Below, piece after piece: positions 14,523 through 21,252 of a DNA stretch of 31,261 nt; within the stretch, counting starts at the first letter, position 1, and every line of letters begins with the position of its first letter. Below the pieces are notes generated by a model that was given only the letters and a program-made list of their open reading frames with translations, did no database searches and was not told the DNA's origin. The DNA is from CAYJPV01 sp964396055 (GTDB taxonomy: Bacteria > Acidobacteriota > Vicinamibacteria > Vicinamibacterales > JAKQTR01), in NCBI GenBank assembly GCA_964396055.1, contig CAYNDV010000042.1:1-31261 (forward strand), read 5' to 3'. Both the position numbers and the translations under genes were made by a program.

Positions 14523-15875
14523 ATGAAGATTTCGAAGGTACAGGGACGGGAGATTCTCGATTCGCGCGGCAACCCGACCATCGAGGTGGACGTGACGCTG
14601 GGCGACGGATCGTTCGGGCGGGCCGCCGTGCCCTCCGGCGCATCGACGGGTGAACGGGAGGCCCTCGAACTGCGCGACGGCGACAAGACGCGGTATCTCG
14701 GCAAGGGCGTCCGCACGGCCGTCGGACACGTCAACAGCGAGATCCGGGCGGCGGTCGTGGGCCAGGACCTGGACCAGCGGGCCCTCGACGCGCTGATGAT
14801 CAAGCTGGACGGCACCCCCACCAAGAGCCGACTCGGGGCCAATGCCATCCTCGGCGTGTCGATGGCCTTCGCCAAGGCGACGGCAGCCAGCCGTCGGGCG
14901 CCGCTCTACCGCCACCTGCGCGACCTGTTCGGCGCGCCGGACACCGGCGTCTGGACCATCCCGGTCCCGATGATGAACATCCTCAACGGCGGCGCCCACG
15001 CCGACTCGACGGTCGACATCCAGGAGTTCATGGTGCTGCCCCTGGGCCTGCCGACCTTCGCCGAGGGCCTGCGGGCCGGCGCCGAGGTCTTTCACGCCCT
15101 GCGTGCGATCCTGAAGTCGCGCGGCTTCTCCACCGGCGTCGGTGACGAGGGCGGCTTCGCGCCCAATCTCGGCTCCAACCAGCAGGCCGTGGACCTCGTG
15201 CTGGAAGCCATCGGCAAGGCCGGCTACAAGGCCGGGCACGACATCTGCGTCGGTCTCGACGTCGCCGCCAGCGAGCTCTGGGACGACGCGGCGCCGCGCT
15301 CGACGCCGTGGGACCCGCCCGCCACCGGCGAGGGCCGGTACGTGTTCAAGAAGTCCGGCGACGCCCCGCGCTCGTCCGACGGCCTCGTCGACCTGTACGA
15401 GGACTGGGTCCGCCAGTATCCCATCGTCTCGATCGAGGACGGCCACGCCGAGGGCGACTGGAACGGCTGGAAGGCGATGACCGACCGGCTGGGCGGCCGC
15501 GTGCAGGTGGTGGGCGACGATGTCTTCGTGACCAACCCCGGCATCTTCAAGCAGGGCATCGAGCGCGGCATCGCCAACTCGATCCTGATCAAGCTGAACC
15601 AGATCGGCTCGGTCTCCGAGACGCTCGACGCGATCGCCATGGCCCACAAGGCCGGCTACACCGCCGTGATCTCGCACCGCTCGGGCGAAACCGAGGACTC
15701 GACCATCGCGGATCTCGTGGTCGCCACGGGCTCGGGCCAGATCAAGACCGGATCCGCGAGCCGGTCGGACCGGATCGCCAAGTACAACCAGCTGCTCCGG
15801 ATCGAAGAGGAACTCGGCTCCGCCGCGCGCTACGCGGGACGCGACGCCATCAACCAGCTGCGCGGACGCGCGTAG
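14523..15875 (+). CDS. eno: Enolase (phosphopyruvate hydratase)
   Basis: 450 residues, interconverting 2-phosphoglycerate and phosphoenolpyruvate in glycolysis. The ATG at 14523 has GAGG eight nucleotides upstream and begins the family N-terminus MKISKVQGREILDSRGNPT. A longer reading from 14439 only adds non-homologous residues. Catalytic and metal-binding residues are present: E209 in GDEGGFAP, D246 in GLDVAAS, E305 in SIEDG, D332 in GDDVFVTN, K357 in ILIKLNQ and H385 in SHRSGETED. It is about 20 residues longer than typical bacterial enolases because of an insertion near 255-272 (around APRSTPWDPPATGE), before YVFKKSG. The mutase gene follows after 9 nt, so the two are almost certainly cotranscribed. 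Confidence 0.97.
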   Translation: MKISKVQGREILDSRGNPTIEVDVTLGDGSFGRAAVPSGASTGEREALELRDGDKTRYLGKGVRTAVGHVNSEIRAAVVGQDLDQRALDALMIKLDGTPTKSRLGANAILGVSMAFAKATAASRRAPLYRHLRDLFGAPDTGVWTIPVPMMNILNGGAHADSTVDIQEFMVLPLGLPTFAEGLRAGAEVFHALRAILKSRGFSTGVGDEGGFAPNLGSNQQAVDLVLEAIGKAGYKAGHDICVGLDVAASELWDDAAPRSTPWDPPATGEGRYVFKKSGDAPRSSDGLVDLYEDWVRQYPIVSIEDGHAEGDWNGWKAMTDRLGGRVQVVGDDVFVTNPGIFKQGIERGIANSILIKLNQIGSVSETLDAIAMAHKAGYTAVISHRSGETEDSTIADLVVATGSGQIKTGSASRSDRIAKYNQLLRIEEELGSAARYAGRDAINQLRGRA

Positions 15876-15884
15876 CCGACGACC

Positions 15885-17444
15885 ATGAGCGACAAACCCC
15901 TGTCATACGTCCCAGCCGACCTGGCCGGCTGGGACGCGCAAATCCAGCTCGGCCAGCCCGGGCAGTTCCCCTTCACCCGCGGCATCCAGCCGACGATGTA
16001 CCGCGGACGCCTCTGGACGATGCGCCAGTATGCCGGCTTCGGCACGGCGAAACAGTCGAACGAGCGGTACCGCTACCTGCTCGCCCAGGGCGTGTCGGGG
16101 CTCAGCGTGGCCTTCGACCTGCCCACGCAGATCGGCTACGACTCGGACAGCCCGATGGCCCTCGGCGAGGTCGGGAAGGTGGGCGTGGCGATCGACTCGA
16201 TCGAGGACATGGCCCAGCTGTTCGAGGGCATCCCCCTCGACAAGGTGTCCACCTCGATGACGATCAACGCCACGGCGGGCACGCTGCTGGCATTGTACGT
16301 CGCCGTCGCCCGCCGGCAAGGTGTGGAGGCGAAGAGCCTGTCGGGCACGGTGCAGAACGACATCCTGAAGGAGTACGTCGCACGCGGCACCTACATCTAC
16401 CCGCCGAGGCCGTCGATGCGCCTCGTGACGGACATCTTCGCGTTCTGCGAACGCGAGGTGCCCAACTGGAACACGATCTCCATCAGCGGCTACCACATCC
16501 GCGAGGCCGGCTCGACGGCCGTCCAGGAGGTGGCCTTCACGCTGGCCAACGCCATCGCGTACGTGCAGGCCGCGATCGACGCCGGCCTGGATGTGAACCG
16601 GATCGGCCAGCGCCTGTCGTTCTTCTTCAACGCCCACAACGATTTCCTCGAGGAAATCGCCAAGTTCCGGGCGGCGCGCCGCCTCTGGGCACGCCTGATG
16701 CAGGAGCGGTTCGGCGCCACCAACCCGCGGGCGCAGCAACTGCGGTTCCATACACAGACCGCCGGCAGCACGCTCACCGCCCAGCAGCCCGACAACAACA
16801 TCGTCCGCGTCGCCCTGCAGGCCCTGGCCGCCGTCCTCGGCGGCACGCAGTCGCTGCACTGCAACAGCCGTGACGAGGCGCTGGCGCTGCCGACCGAGGC
16901 GTCGGCCGCCATCGCGCTGCGGACCCAGCAGATCATCGCCCACGAGTCGGGCGTGGCCAATACGGTCGATCCGGTGGCGGGGTCGTACGCGATCGAAACG
17001 CTGACGAACCAGATCGAGGCGGGAGCGAAGGAACTGATCGCCGCCATCGACCGCATGGGGGGCACCCTGGCGGCCATCGAGGCCGGCTTCATCCAGCGCT
17101 CGATTCAGGAAGCCGCCTACCAGACGCAGAAGGCCATCGACGCCGGCACGCAGGTGGTGGTCGGGGTGAACAAGTTCACGTCAGAGGAACAGGTGGCGGT
17201 GGATCTGCTGCGCATCGATCCGGCGGTGGAGCGCGAGCAGGTGGAGCGGATCAGGCAGCTCCGGGCCGGCCGCAGCCAGTCCGCCTGGCAGGCGGCCGTC
17301 GACGAGGTGGCCCGCGTGGCCCGCGACGGCGGCAACATCATGCCGTCGATCATCGCCGCCGTCGAGGCCAAGGTCACCGTCGGCGAGATCTCCAACACCC
17401 TGCGCGAGGTCTTCGGCGAGTACAAGGAGGCGGTGCTCACGTAG
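15885..17444 (+). CDS. mcmA: Methylmalonyl-CoA mutase large (substrate-binding) subunit, stand-alone
   Basis: 519 residues forming the TIM-barrel part of a B12-dependent acyl-CoA mutase, which interconverts succinyl-CoA and (R)-methylmalonyl-CoA in propionate metabolism. Diagnostic stretches are WTMRQYAGFGTAKQSN (Y49), GTVQNDILKEYVARGTYIYP, PSMR (R179) and SISGYHIREAG (H204). The Tyr and Arg correspond to the residues that favour methylmalonyl-CoA over isobutyryl-type substrates, though an alignment is needed to be sure. The C-terminal cobalamin-binding domain (DxHxxG) is absent. The small subunit must therefore come from another gene, as in archaea and several bacterial phyla. It lies 9 nt after eno. 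Its TAG stop (17442-17444) is the first triplet of a TAGAGGC array. Confidence 0.93.
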   Translation: MSDKPLSYVPADLAGWDAQIQLGQPGQFPFTRGIQPTMYRGRLWTMRQYAGFGTAKQSNERYRYLLAQGVSGLSVAFDLPTQIGYDSDSPMALGEVGKVGVAIDSIEDMAQLFEGIPLDKVSTSMTINATAGTLLALYVAVARRQGVEAKSLSGTVQNDILKEYVARGTYIYPPRPSMRLVTDIFAFCEREVPNWNTISISGYHIREAGSTAVQEVAFTLANAIAYVQAAIDAGLDVNRIGQRLSFFFNAHNDFLEEIAKFRAARRLWARLMQERFGATNPRAQQLRFHTQTAGSTLTAQQPDNNIVRVALQALAAVLGGTQSLHCNSRDEALALPTEASAAIALRTQQIIAHESGVANTVDPVAGSYAIETLTNQIEAGAKELIAAIDRMGGTLAAIEAGFIQRSIQEAAYQTQKAIDAGTQVVVGVNKFTSEEQVAVDLLRIDPAVEREQVERIRQLRAGRSQSAWQAAVDEVARVARDGGNIMPSIIAAVEAKVTVGEISNTLREVFGEYKEAVLT

Positions 17445-17490
17445 AGGCTAGAGGCTAGAGGCTAGAGGCTAGAGGCTAGAGGCTGAGAAG
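17442..17490 (+). repeat. Heptanucleotide tandem array, family A (TAGAGGC), site 2
   Basis: Six exact TAGAGGC units (17442-17483) and a degenerate seventh, TGAGAAG (17484-17490). As at site 1, the first unit starts exactly at the stop codon of the upstream plus-strand gene, and the repeat orientation is the same. Confidence 0.97.
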
Positions 17491-17495
17491 GCGAC

Positions 17496-17531
17496 GGGCG
17501 CGGCGAGGTATTTTCACACCTCGCCGCGCCC
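17496..17531. other. Perfect GC hairpin between two heptad arrays
   Basis: A perfect 14-bp stem (17496-17509 with 17518-17531) encloses the loop ATTTTCAC. There is no T-tract on either side, so it is not a canonical intrinsic terminator. It could still end the glgC-eno-mcm transcript with Rho, or stabilise its 3' end. Its position between family-A and family-B arrays copies site 1. Confidence 0.8.
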
Positions 17532-17551
17532 GATTCGTCGAGGCGTGCTCA

Positions 17552-17600
17552 TTCTTGCCTCTGTCTTCTGTCTTCTTGCTTCTGTCTTCTGTCTTCTGTA
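17552..17600 (+). repeat. Heptanucleotide tandem array, family B (TTCTGTC), site 2
   Basis: Seven contiguous units in register: TTCTTGC, CTCTGTC, TTCTGTC, TTCTTGC, TTCTGTC, TTCTGTC, TTCTGTA. The array ends 10 nt before the dppD ATG and is in frame with it. An upstream GTG at 17545 therefore gives a false hydrophobic N-terminus with a repeated ASVFCLL heptapeptide. The pyrimidine-rich tract leaves no Shine-Dalgarno before dppD. Confidence 0.93.
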
Positions 17601-17610
17601 CCTTGCCCCC

Positions 17611-18588
17611 ATGCCACCGCTGCTCCGCGTCCGCGATCTCACGACGGAGTTCGTCGTGGAGCGCGATGGCGTCGCGCGGGTGGTGCGGGCCGTCCACGGC
17701 GTCAGCTTCGACCTCGACGCAGGGGACGTGCTCGGCCTGGTCGGCGAGTCCGGGTCCGGCAAGTCGATGACCGCTCTGTCGCTGCTCGGCCTGGTGCCGC
17801 CCCCCGGCCGGGTCACCGGCGGCACCGCCGAGTTCGAAGGGCGAGACCTGCTCACGCTCGACGGGCGCGGACGCCGGGCCGTGCGTGGCGCCCGCATCGG
17901 GCTCGTGTTCCAGGAACCGTCCACGGCCTTGAACCCCGTGTTCACGATCGGCGACCAGATTGCCGAGACGCTCATCGTGCATGGCCTGGCCACGCCCCGG
18001 GAGGCGGCGGGGCGGGCGGTGGCCCTGCTCGAGGCCGTCCGGATGCCCGAGGCCGCCCGCCGGGCACGGGACTACCCGCACCAGTTGTCGGGCGGACAAC
18101 GCCAGCGCGCCGTCATCGCCGCCGCCATCGCCTGCCGGCCGCCGCTCGTCATCGCGGACGAACCCACGACCGCGCTCGACGTCACCATCCAGGCCGAGAT
18201 CCTCGATCTGCTGCGCGACATGCGTGCGGCCGACAACCTGGCGCTCGTCCTGATCACCCACGACCTCGGGGTCGTCTCCGGCATGGCGGACCGCGTGGCA
18301 GTCATGTACGCCGGCCGCATCGTCGAGCAGGGCCCCGCGCGGGCGGTGCTGGACAACCCGGCGCATCCGTACACGCGGGGGCTGCTGCAGTCGATGCCCG
18401 GCAACCTGCCGGGTCGGCGCCTGCCCGCGATTCCCGGCGCGGTGCCGGACCTGGCCTGGCTGCCGCCCGGGTGCGCGTTCGCGCCGCGATGCCCGGATCG
18501 GTTCGACGCGTGCGGCGCCGACCCGGCGGACGTGCGGATCGACGGCGGACGCTCGGTCCGCTGTCACCTCCACCGGGGGGCCTCCTGA
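17611..18588 (+). CDS. dppD: Oligopeptide/dipeptide ABC transporter ATP-binding protein, DppD/OppD type
   Basis: 325 residues from the ATG at 17611. The protein has Walker A GESGSGKS, the signature LSGGQRQR, Walker B VIADEPTTALD and the switch histidine in ITHDLG. The C-terminal oligopeptide-transporter extension has YTRGLLQSMPG, then GCAFAPRCPDRFDACG and a further Cys in VRCHLH. These four cysteines are the conserved set reported to bind an iron-sulfur cluster in some DppD proteins. It should power peptide (or nickel/opine-type) uptake together with DppF. Neither permeases nor a binding protein are encoded in the window, so partners must lie elsewhere. Its stop overlaps the dppF start by one nucleotide. 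The frame extends upstream only through repeat DNA. Confidence 0.9.
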   Translation: MPPLLRVRDLTTEFVVERDGVARVVRAVHGVSFDLDAGDVLGLVGESGSGKSMTALSLLGLVPPPGRVTGGTAEFEGRDLLTLDGRGRRAVRGARIGLVFQEPSTALNPVFTIGDQIAETLIVHGLATPREAAGRAVALLEAVRMPEAARRARDYPHQLSGGQRQRAVIAAAIACRPPLVIADEPTTALDVTIQAEILDLLRDMRAADNLALVLITHDLGVVSGMADRVAVMYAGRIVEQGPARAVLDNPAHPYTRGLLQSMPGNLPGRRLPAIPGAVPDLAWLPPGCAFAPRCPDRFDACGADPADVRIDGGRSVRCHLHRGAS

Positions 18589-19520
18589 TGGCGCTCGTCG
18601 AGATCCGCGATCTCGTCAAGACCTACAGCCGGCGTCCGGCCCCGTGGCGGCCGCGTCGCGTGTCGCGGGTGGTCGACGGCGTCAGCTTCGAGATCGAGCG
18701 CGGAGAGGTCTTCGGGCTGGTCGGCGAATCGGGCTGCGGCAAGACCACCACCGCCCGCTGCCTGCTGCGGCTCGTGGAGCCCTCGTCAGGATCGTTCCGC
18801 TACGACGGCGAGGACGTGTTCGGCGCCCCGCCGGCCCGGATGCGGGCGCTGCGGCGCCAGATGCAGATGGTCTTCCAGGACCCCCAGGCGTCGCTCAACC
18901 CCCGCATGCGGGCGGGCGCGATCGTCGAGGAGGGCCTGGTGATCCAGGGGCTGGGCTCGCCCCGCGAGCGGCAGGCGCGCGTGCGGGAACTGTTCGGCCT
19001 CGTGGGGCTGGACCCGCGTGACACGCTCCGGCGCCCGCACGAGTTCAGCGGCGGGCAACGCCAGCGGATCGGCCTGGCCCGGGCGCTGGCCACGGGGCCG
19101 TCGTTCCTGGTGGCCGACGAGCCCGTCTCGGCGCTCGATCTCTCGATCCAGGCGCAGGTGATCAACCTCTTCCTGGACCTGCAGGAGCGCCTGGGTCTGA
19201 CGCTGCTCTTCATCGCGCACGATCTGCGCCTCGTGCGTCACCTGTGCCGCCGTGTGGGCGTGATGTGGCGCGGCCGACTGGTGGAGATGGGGCCGGCCGA
19301 GGACGTGCTGCGCGACCCGGCGCACCCCTACACGCGCGCCCTGCTGTCGAGCCTGCCGCACGTCGGCCCGCTGCCGCACCCGCCGCGCGTGGTCTGGGAC
19401 GCCGCGGCCCGCGCAGACACGGCCATCGGGCCCCTGTGCGAGGTGGCGCCGGGGCACTGGGCCGCCAGCCCGCAGCGGCAGCCGCCGGCCGACACTCCGG
19501 GCCGGGCATCCGGGGCGTGA
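18588..19520 (+). CDS. dppF: Oligopeptide/dipeptide ABC transporter ATP-binding protein, DppF/OppF type
   Basis: 310 residues from the ATG at 18588 (TGATG junction with dppD, with a run of G upstream as possible ribosome-binding site). Motifs are Walker A GESGCGKTTT, a Q-loop in MVFQDPQASLNPR, the signature FSGGQRQR, Walker B VADEPVSALDLS and IAHDL. It is the second ATPase subunit of a peptide importer and would heterodimerise with DppD. The C-terminal extension (YTRALLSSLPHV) is shortened and has only a single Cys, in IGPLCEVAPGHW, instead of the usual Cys-rich segment. That is common in DppF relative to DppD. It converges with the next gene; only 13 nt separate the two stop codons. Confidence 0.9.
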   Translation: MALVEIRDLVKTYSRRPAPWRPRRVSRVVDGVSFEIERGEVFGLVGESGCGKTTTARCLLRLVEPSSGSFRYDGEDVFGAPPARMRALRRQMQMVFQDPQASLNPRMRAGAIVEEGLVIQGLGSPRERQARVRELFGLVGLDPRDTLRRPHEFSGGQRQRIGLARALATGPSFLVADEPVSALDLSIQAQVINLFLDLQERLGLTLLFIAHDLRLVRHLCRRVGVMWRGRLVEMGPAEDVLRDPAHPYTRALLSSLPHVGPLPHPPRVVWDAAARADTAIGPLCEVAPGHWAASPQRQPPADTPGRASGA

Positions 19521-19533
19521 TCCGGGCGTGCCG

Positions 19534-20220
19534 TTACGCCGCCTGACGGATGTCGTCGGAGATCTTGCCGTCGCGGATGTGGATGACGCGCTTGGCGTGC
19601 GCGGCGATGTCGGCTTCGTGCGTGACCAGGATGATCGTATTGCCCGCCTCGTAGAGCCTGTTAAACAGCGCCATGATCTCGTTGCCGGTCTTCGAGTCGA
19701 GGTTGCCCGTCGGCTCGTCCGCCAGGATGATCGAGGGGTTGTTCACGAGGGCACGGGCGATGGCCACGCGCTGCCGCTGACCACCGGACAACTGGTTGGG
19801 GCGGTGCGTCATGCGGTCGCCCAGTTCCACGCGATCCAGCGCGGCCCGGGCCCGTGTCTGGCGATCCTTGGACGGCACGCCCGCATACACCAGCGGCAGT
19901 TCGACGTTGTGCAGGGCCGTCGCGCGCGGCAGCAGGTTGAAGGTCTGGAAAACGAAGCCGATCTCCTCGTTGCGGATCCGGGCCAGTTCGTCGTCGTTCA
20001 TCTGGCTCACCTGCTTGCCATTGAGCAGGTAACTGCCTTTCGACGGCGTGTCCAGGCAGCCGATGAGGTTCATCAGCGTGGACTTACCGGAGCCCGACGG
20101 CCCCATGATGGCCACGTACTCGCCCCGATCGATGTTCACGCTCACGCCGCTCAGGGCGTGAATCTCTTCCGTGCCCATCACATAGGTCTTCCAGAGATCG
20201 ACGGTTTCGATGAGTGCCAT
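19534..20220 (-). CDS. ABC transporter ATP-binding protein, LolD/MacB family, without adjacent permease
   Basis: 228 residues from the ATG at 20220, which matches the usual N-terminus (MALIETVDLWKTYVMG). A longer reading to 20280 is less likely. Walker A GPSGSGKST, a Q-loop in GFVFQTFNLLPR, the signature LSGGQRQR and Walker B ILADEPTGNLDSKTG are typical of LolD, MacB and FtsE-like mechanotransmission ATPases. These pair with FtsX-fold permeases in lipoprotein trafficking or efflux. No such permease is adjacent: the upstream neighbour is a pseudopilin gene across a heptad array, and the downstream neighbour is convergent dppF. It may belong to the end of the secretion operon or be transcribed alone. 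Exact role unknown. Confidence 0.88.
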   Translation of the reverse strand: MALIETVDLWKTYVMGTEEIHALSGVSVNIDRGEYVAIMGPSGSGKSTLMNLIGCLDTPSKGSYLLNGKQVSQMNDDELARIRNEEIGFVFQTFNLLPRATALHNVELPLVYAGVPSKDRQTRARAALDRVELGDRMTHRPNQLSGGQRQRVAIARALVNNPSIILADEPTGNLDSKTGNEIMALFNRLYEAGNTIILVTHEADIAAHAKRVIHIRDGKISDDIRQAA

Positions 20221-20315
20221 AGGTGCCAATCCGGGTGGACGCGGGCCTCCACGGGCCCCCCGCCTTTCCTCGTAGATCAAGAGACGGCGCAGGGGCGGCC
20301 GCGGTTCCCACTTTA

Positions 20316-20378
20316 CTAGAGGCTAGAGGCTAGAGGCTAGGGGCTAGGGGCTAGAGGCTAGGGGCTAGAGGCTAGGGG
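20316..20378 (+). repeat. Heptanucleotide tandem array, family A (CTAGAGG/CTAGGGG), site 3
   Basis: Nine contiguous units alternating CTAGAGG and CTAGGGG. The repeat strand matches sites 1 and 2 although the flanking genes here run on the minus strand. It lies about 96 nt upstream of the LolD/MacB-type ATPase start. Confidence 0.96.
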
Positions 20379-20499
20379 GCCAGGGGCCGGGTATTCGCTT
20401 CTCGGTTCTCGGTCCGCGGGCACAGCCCGGGATCTGGAACCTGGCACTTGGAACTTGGAACCGTAAACCGTGAACCTGGCCCAACGGCCCAAGGGCCTA
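20318..20499 (-). repeat. Continuous 26-heptad tract from the gspG stop codon to the family-A array
   Basis: Read on the minus strand from the TAG of the pseudopilin gene (20499), 182 nt, exactly 26 x 7, fall into one heptad register while the motif changes. First come GTTGGGC-like units. Next are CAGGTTC, ACGGTTT, ACGGTTC, CAAGTTC, CAAGTGC and CAGGTTC (20478-20437). A small hairpin follows (CGGGC-ACA-GCCCG on the plus strand, 20417-20429). Then come GGACCGA, GAACCGA and GAAGCGA (20415-20395), and finally nine AGCCTCT/AGCCCCT units. It fills nearly the whole intergenic gap; no gene is seen in it. Confidence 0.8.
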
Positions 20500-21252
20500 G
20501 AGCCTGAAGATCAGTTCCACGAGCTTGGTGGCGCCACCGTGGACCTGGATCGTGTCCTGGACGACGATCTGGTCCTTCTTCAGGCGGCAGACCTGGATCG
20601 CGTGGATGCCCTGCGGGATGTTCTCGAAGATGAAGGGCGCGATGTTGTCGGCCAGCATGGCTTCCTGGCCGCCGTTCGAGAAAAAGAGCCGCACTTCGTA
20701 CCCGGGCGGGTCGAGCGTGTAGCTGATGTCCTCGGCGGCCATCCGTTTCACCGTGACGATGACGCGCCCGAGGTAGGCCGGCGGGTTCGGCGGATAAACG
20801 ATGTCGTCTTCGTTGCCCATGACGCCGTCGGGCCCGGCCGAGCGGATCTGGCCGGTATCGAACCCGCTGTACGGCCGGCCGAAGGCGTCGGTCAGGAAGT
20901 CGTCCTTCGCGTCTCCCACGTTCACGTAGGGACCCTTCCACCCCATGCCGACGCCCCGCGTCGTCAGAGTCGTGTAGGGCAGCGTGGTCCGCAGCGGCCG
21001 CAGCAGTTCATCCGCGTTCAGGGGGAGGCGGCCCATGTCGCCGACGAAGCCGAAGGTGCTCGCGTCGGGCCGGCCGACGAGGGCCTCGTGCAGCGCCCGG
21101 GCCTCCTTGCGGGTCGACTCGATCTTCGTGTCGACCACCTGCTGGAGGATGGCCGGCGTGATGGCCGTCGCGAGAATCGTCAGCACCGCGATGATGACGA
21201 CGATCTCGATCAGGGTGAAGCCGGCGGCCGGACGGGGACGATGTGTCTTCAT
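20497..21252 (-). CDS. gspG: GspG-like pseudopilin with a C-terminal beta-domain
   Basis: 251 residues. A short basic leader is followed by the prepilin peptidase site G|FTLIEIVVIIAVLT, so it is cleaved, methylated and inserted as a pilin-type helix. The middle carries KGPYV, DAFGRPY and SAGPDGVMGNEDDI, the acidic loop that binds calcium in GspG major pseudopilins. From about residue 165 it has an extra beta-rich region (VIVTVKRM, GYEVRLFF, NIPQGIHAIQV, TKLVELIFRL). This looks like a small PEGA- or carboxypeptidase-regulatory-like sandwich and is not part of ordinary GspG. The start at 21252 overlaps the gspF stop (ATGA). The TAG stop begins the heptad tract. Confidence 0.85.
   Translation of the reverse strand: MKTHRPRPAAGFTLIEIVVIIAVLTILATAITPAILQQVVDTKIESTRKEARALHEALVGRPDASTFGFVGDMGRLPLNADELLRPLRTTLPYTTLTTRGVGMGWKGPYVNVGDAKDDFLTDAFGRPYSGFDTGQIRSAGPDGVMGNEDDIVYPPNPPAYLGRVIVTVKRMAAEDISYTLDPPGYEVRLFFSNGGQEAMLADNIAPFIFENIPQGIHAIQVCRLKKDQIVVQDTIQVHGGATKLVELIFRL

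Noticed and set aside
17496..17531. Canonical Rho-independent terminator after the mutase gene
   Set aside because: The stem is perfect but no T-tract follows on either strand, so it is recorded only as a hairpin.
20440..20457. Possible sigma-54 promoter: TGGCAC on the plus strand near an NtrC-regulated operon
   Set aside because: The -12 element is missing (no TTGC at the right distance), the direction leads away from the operon, and the bases are part of the heptad tract.
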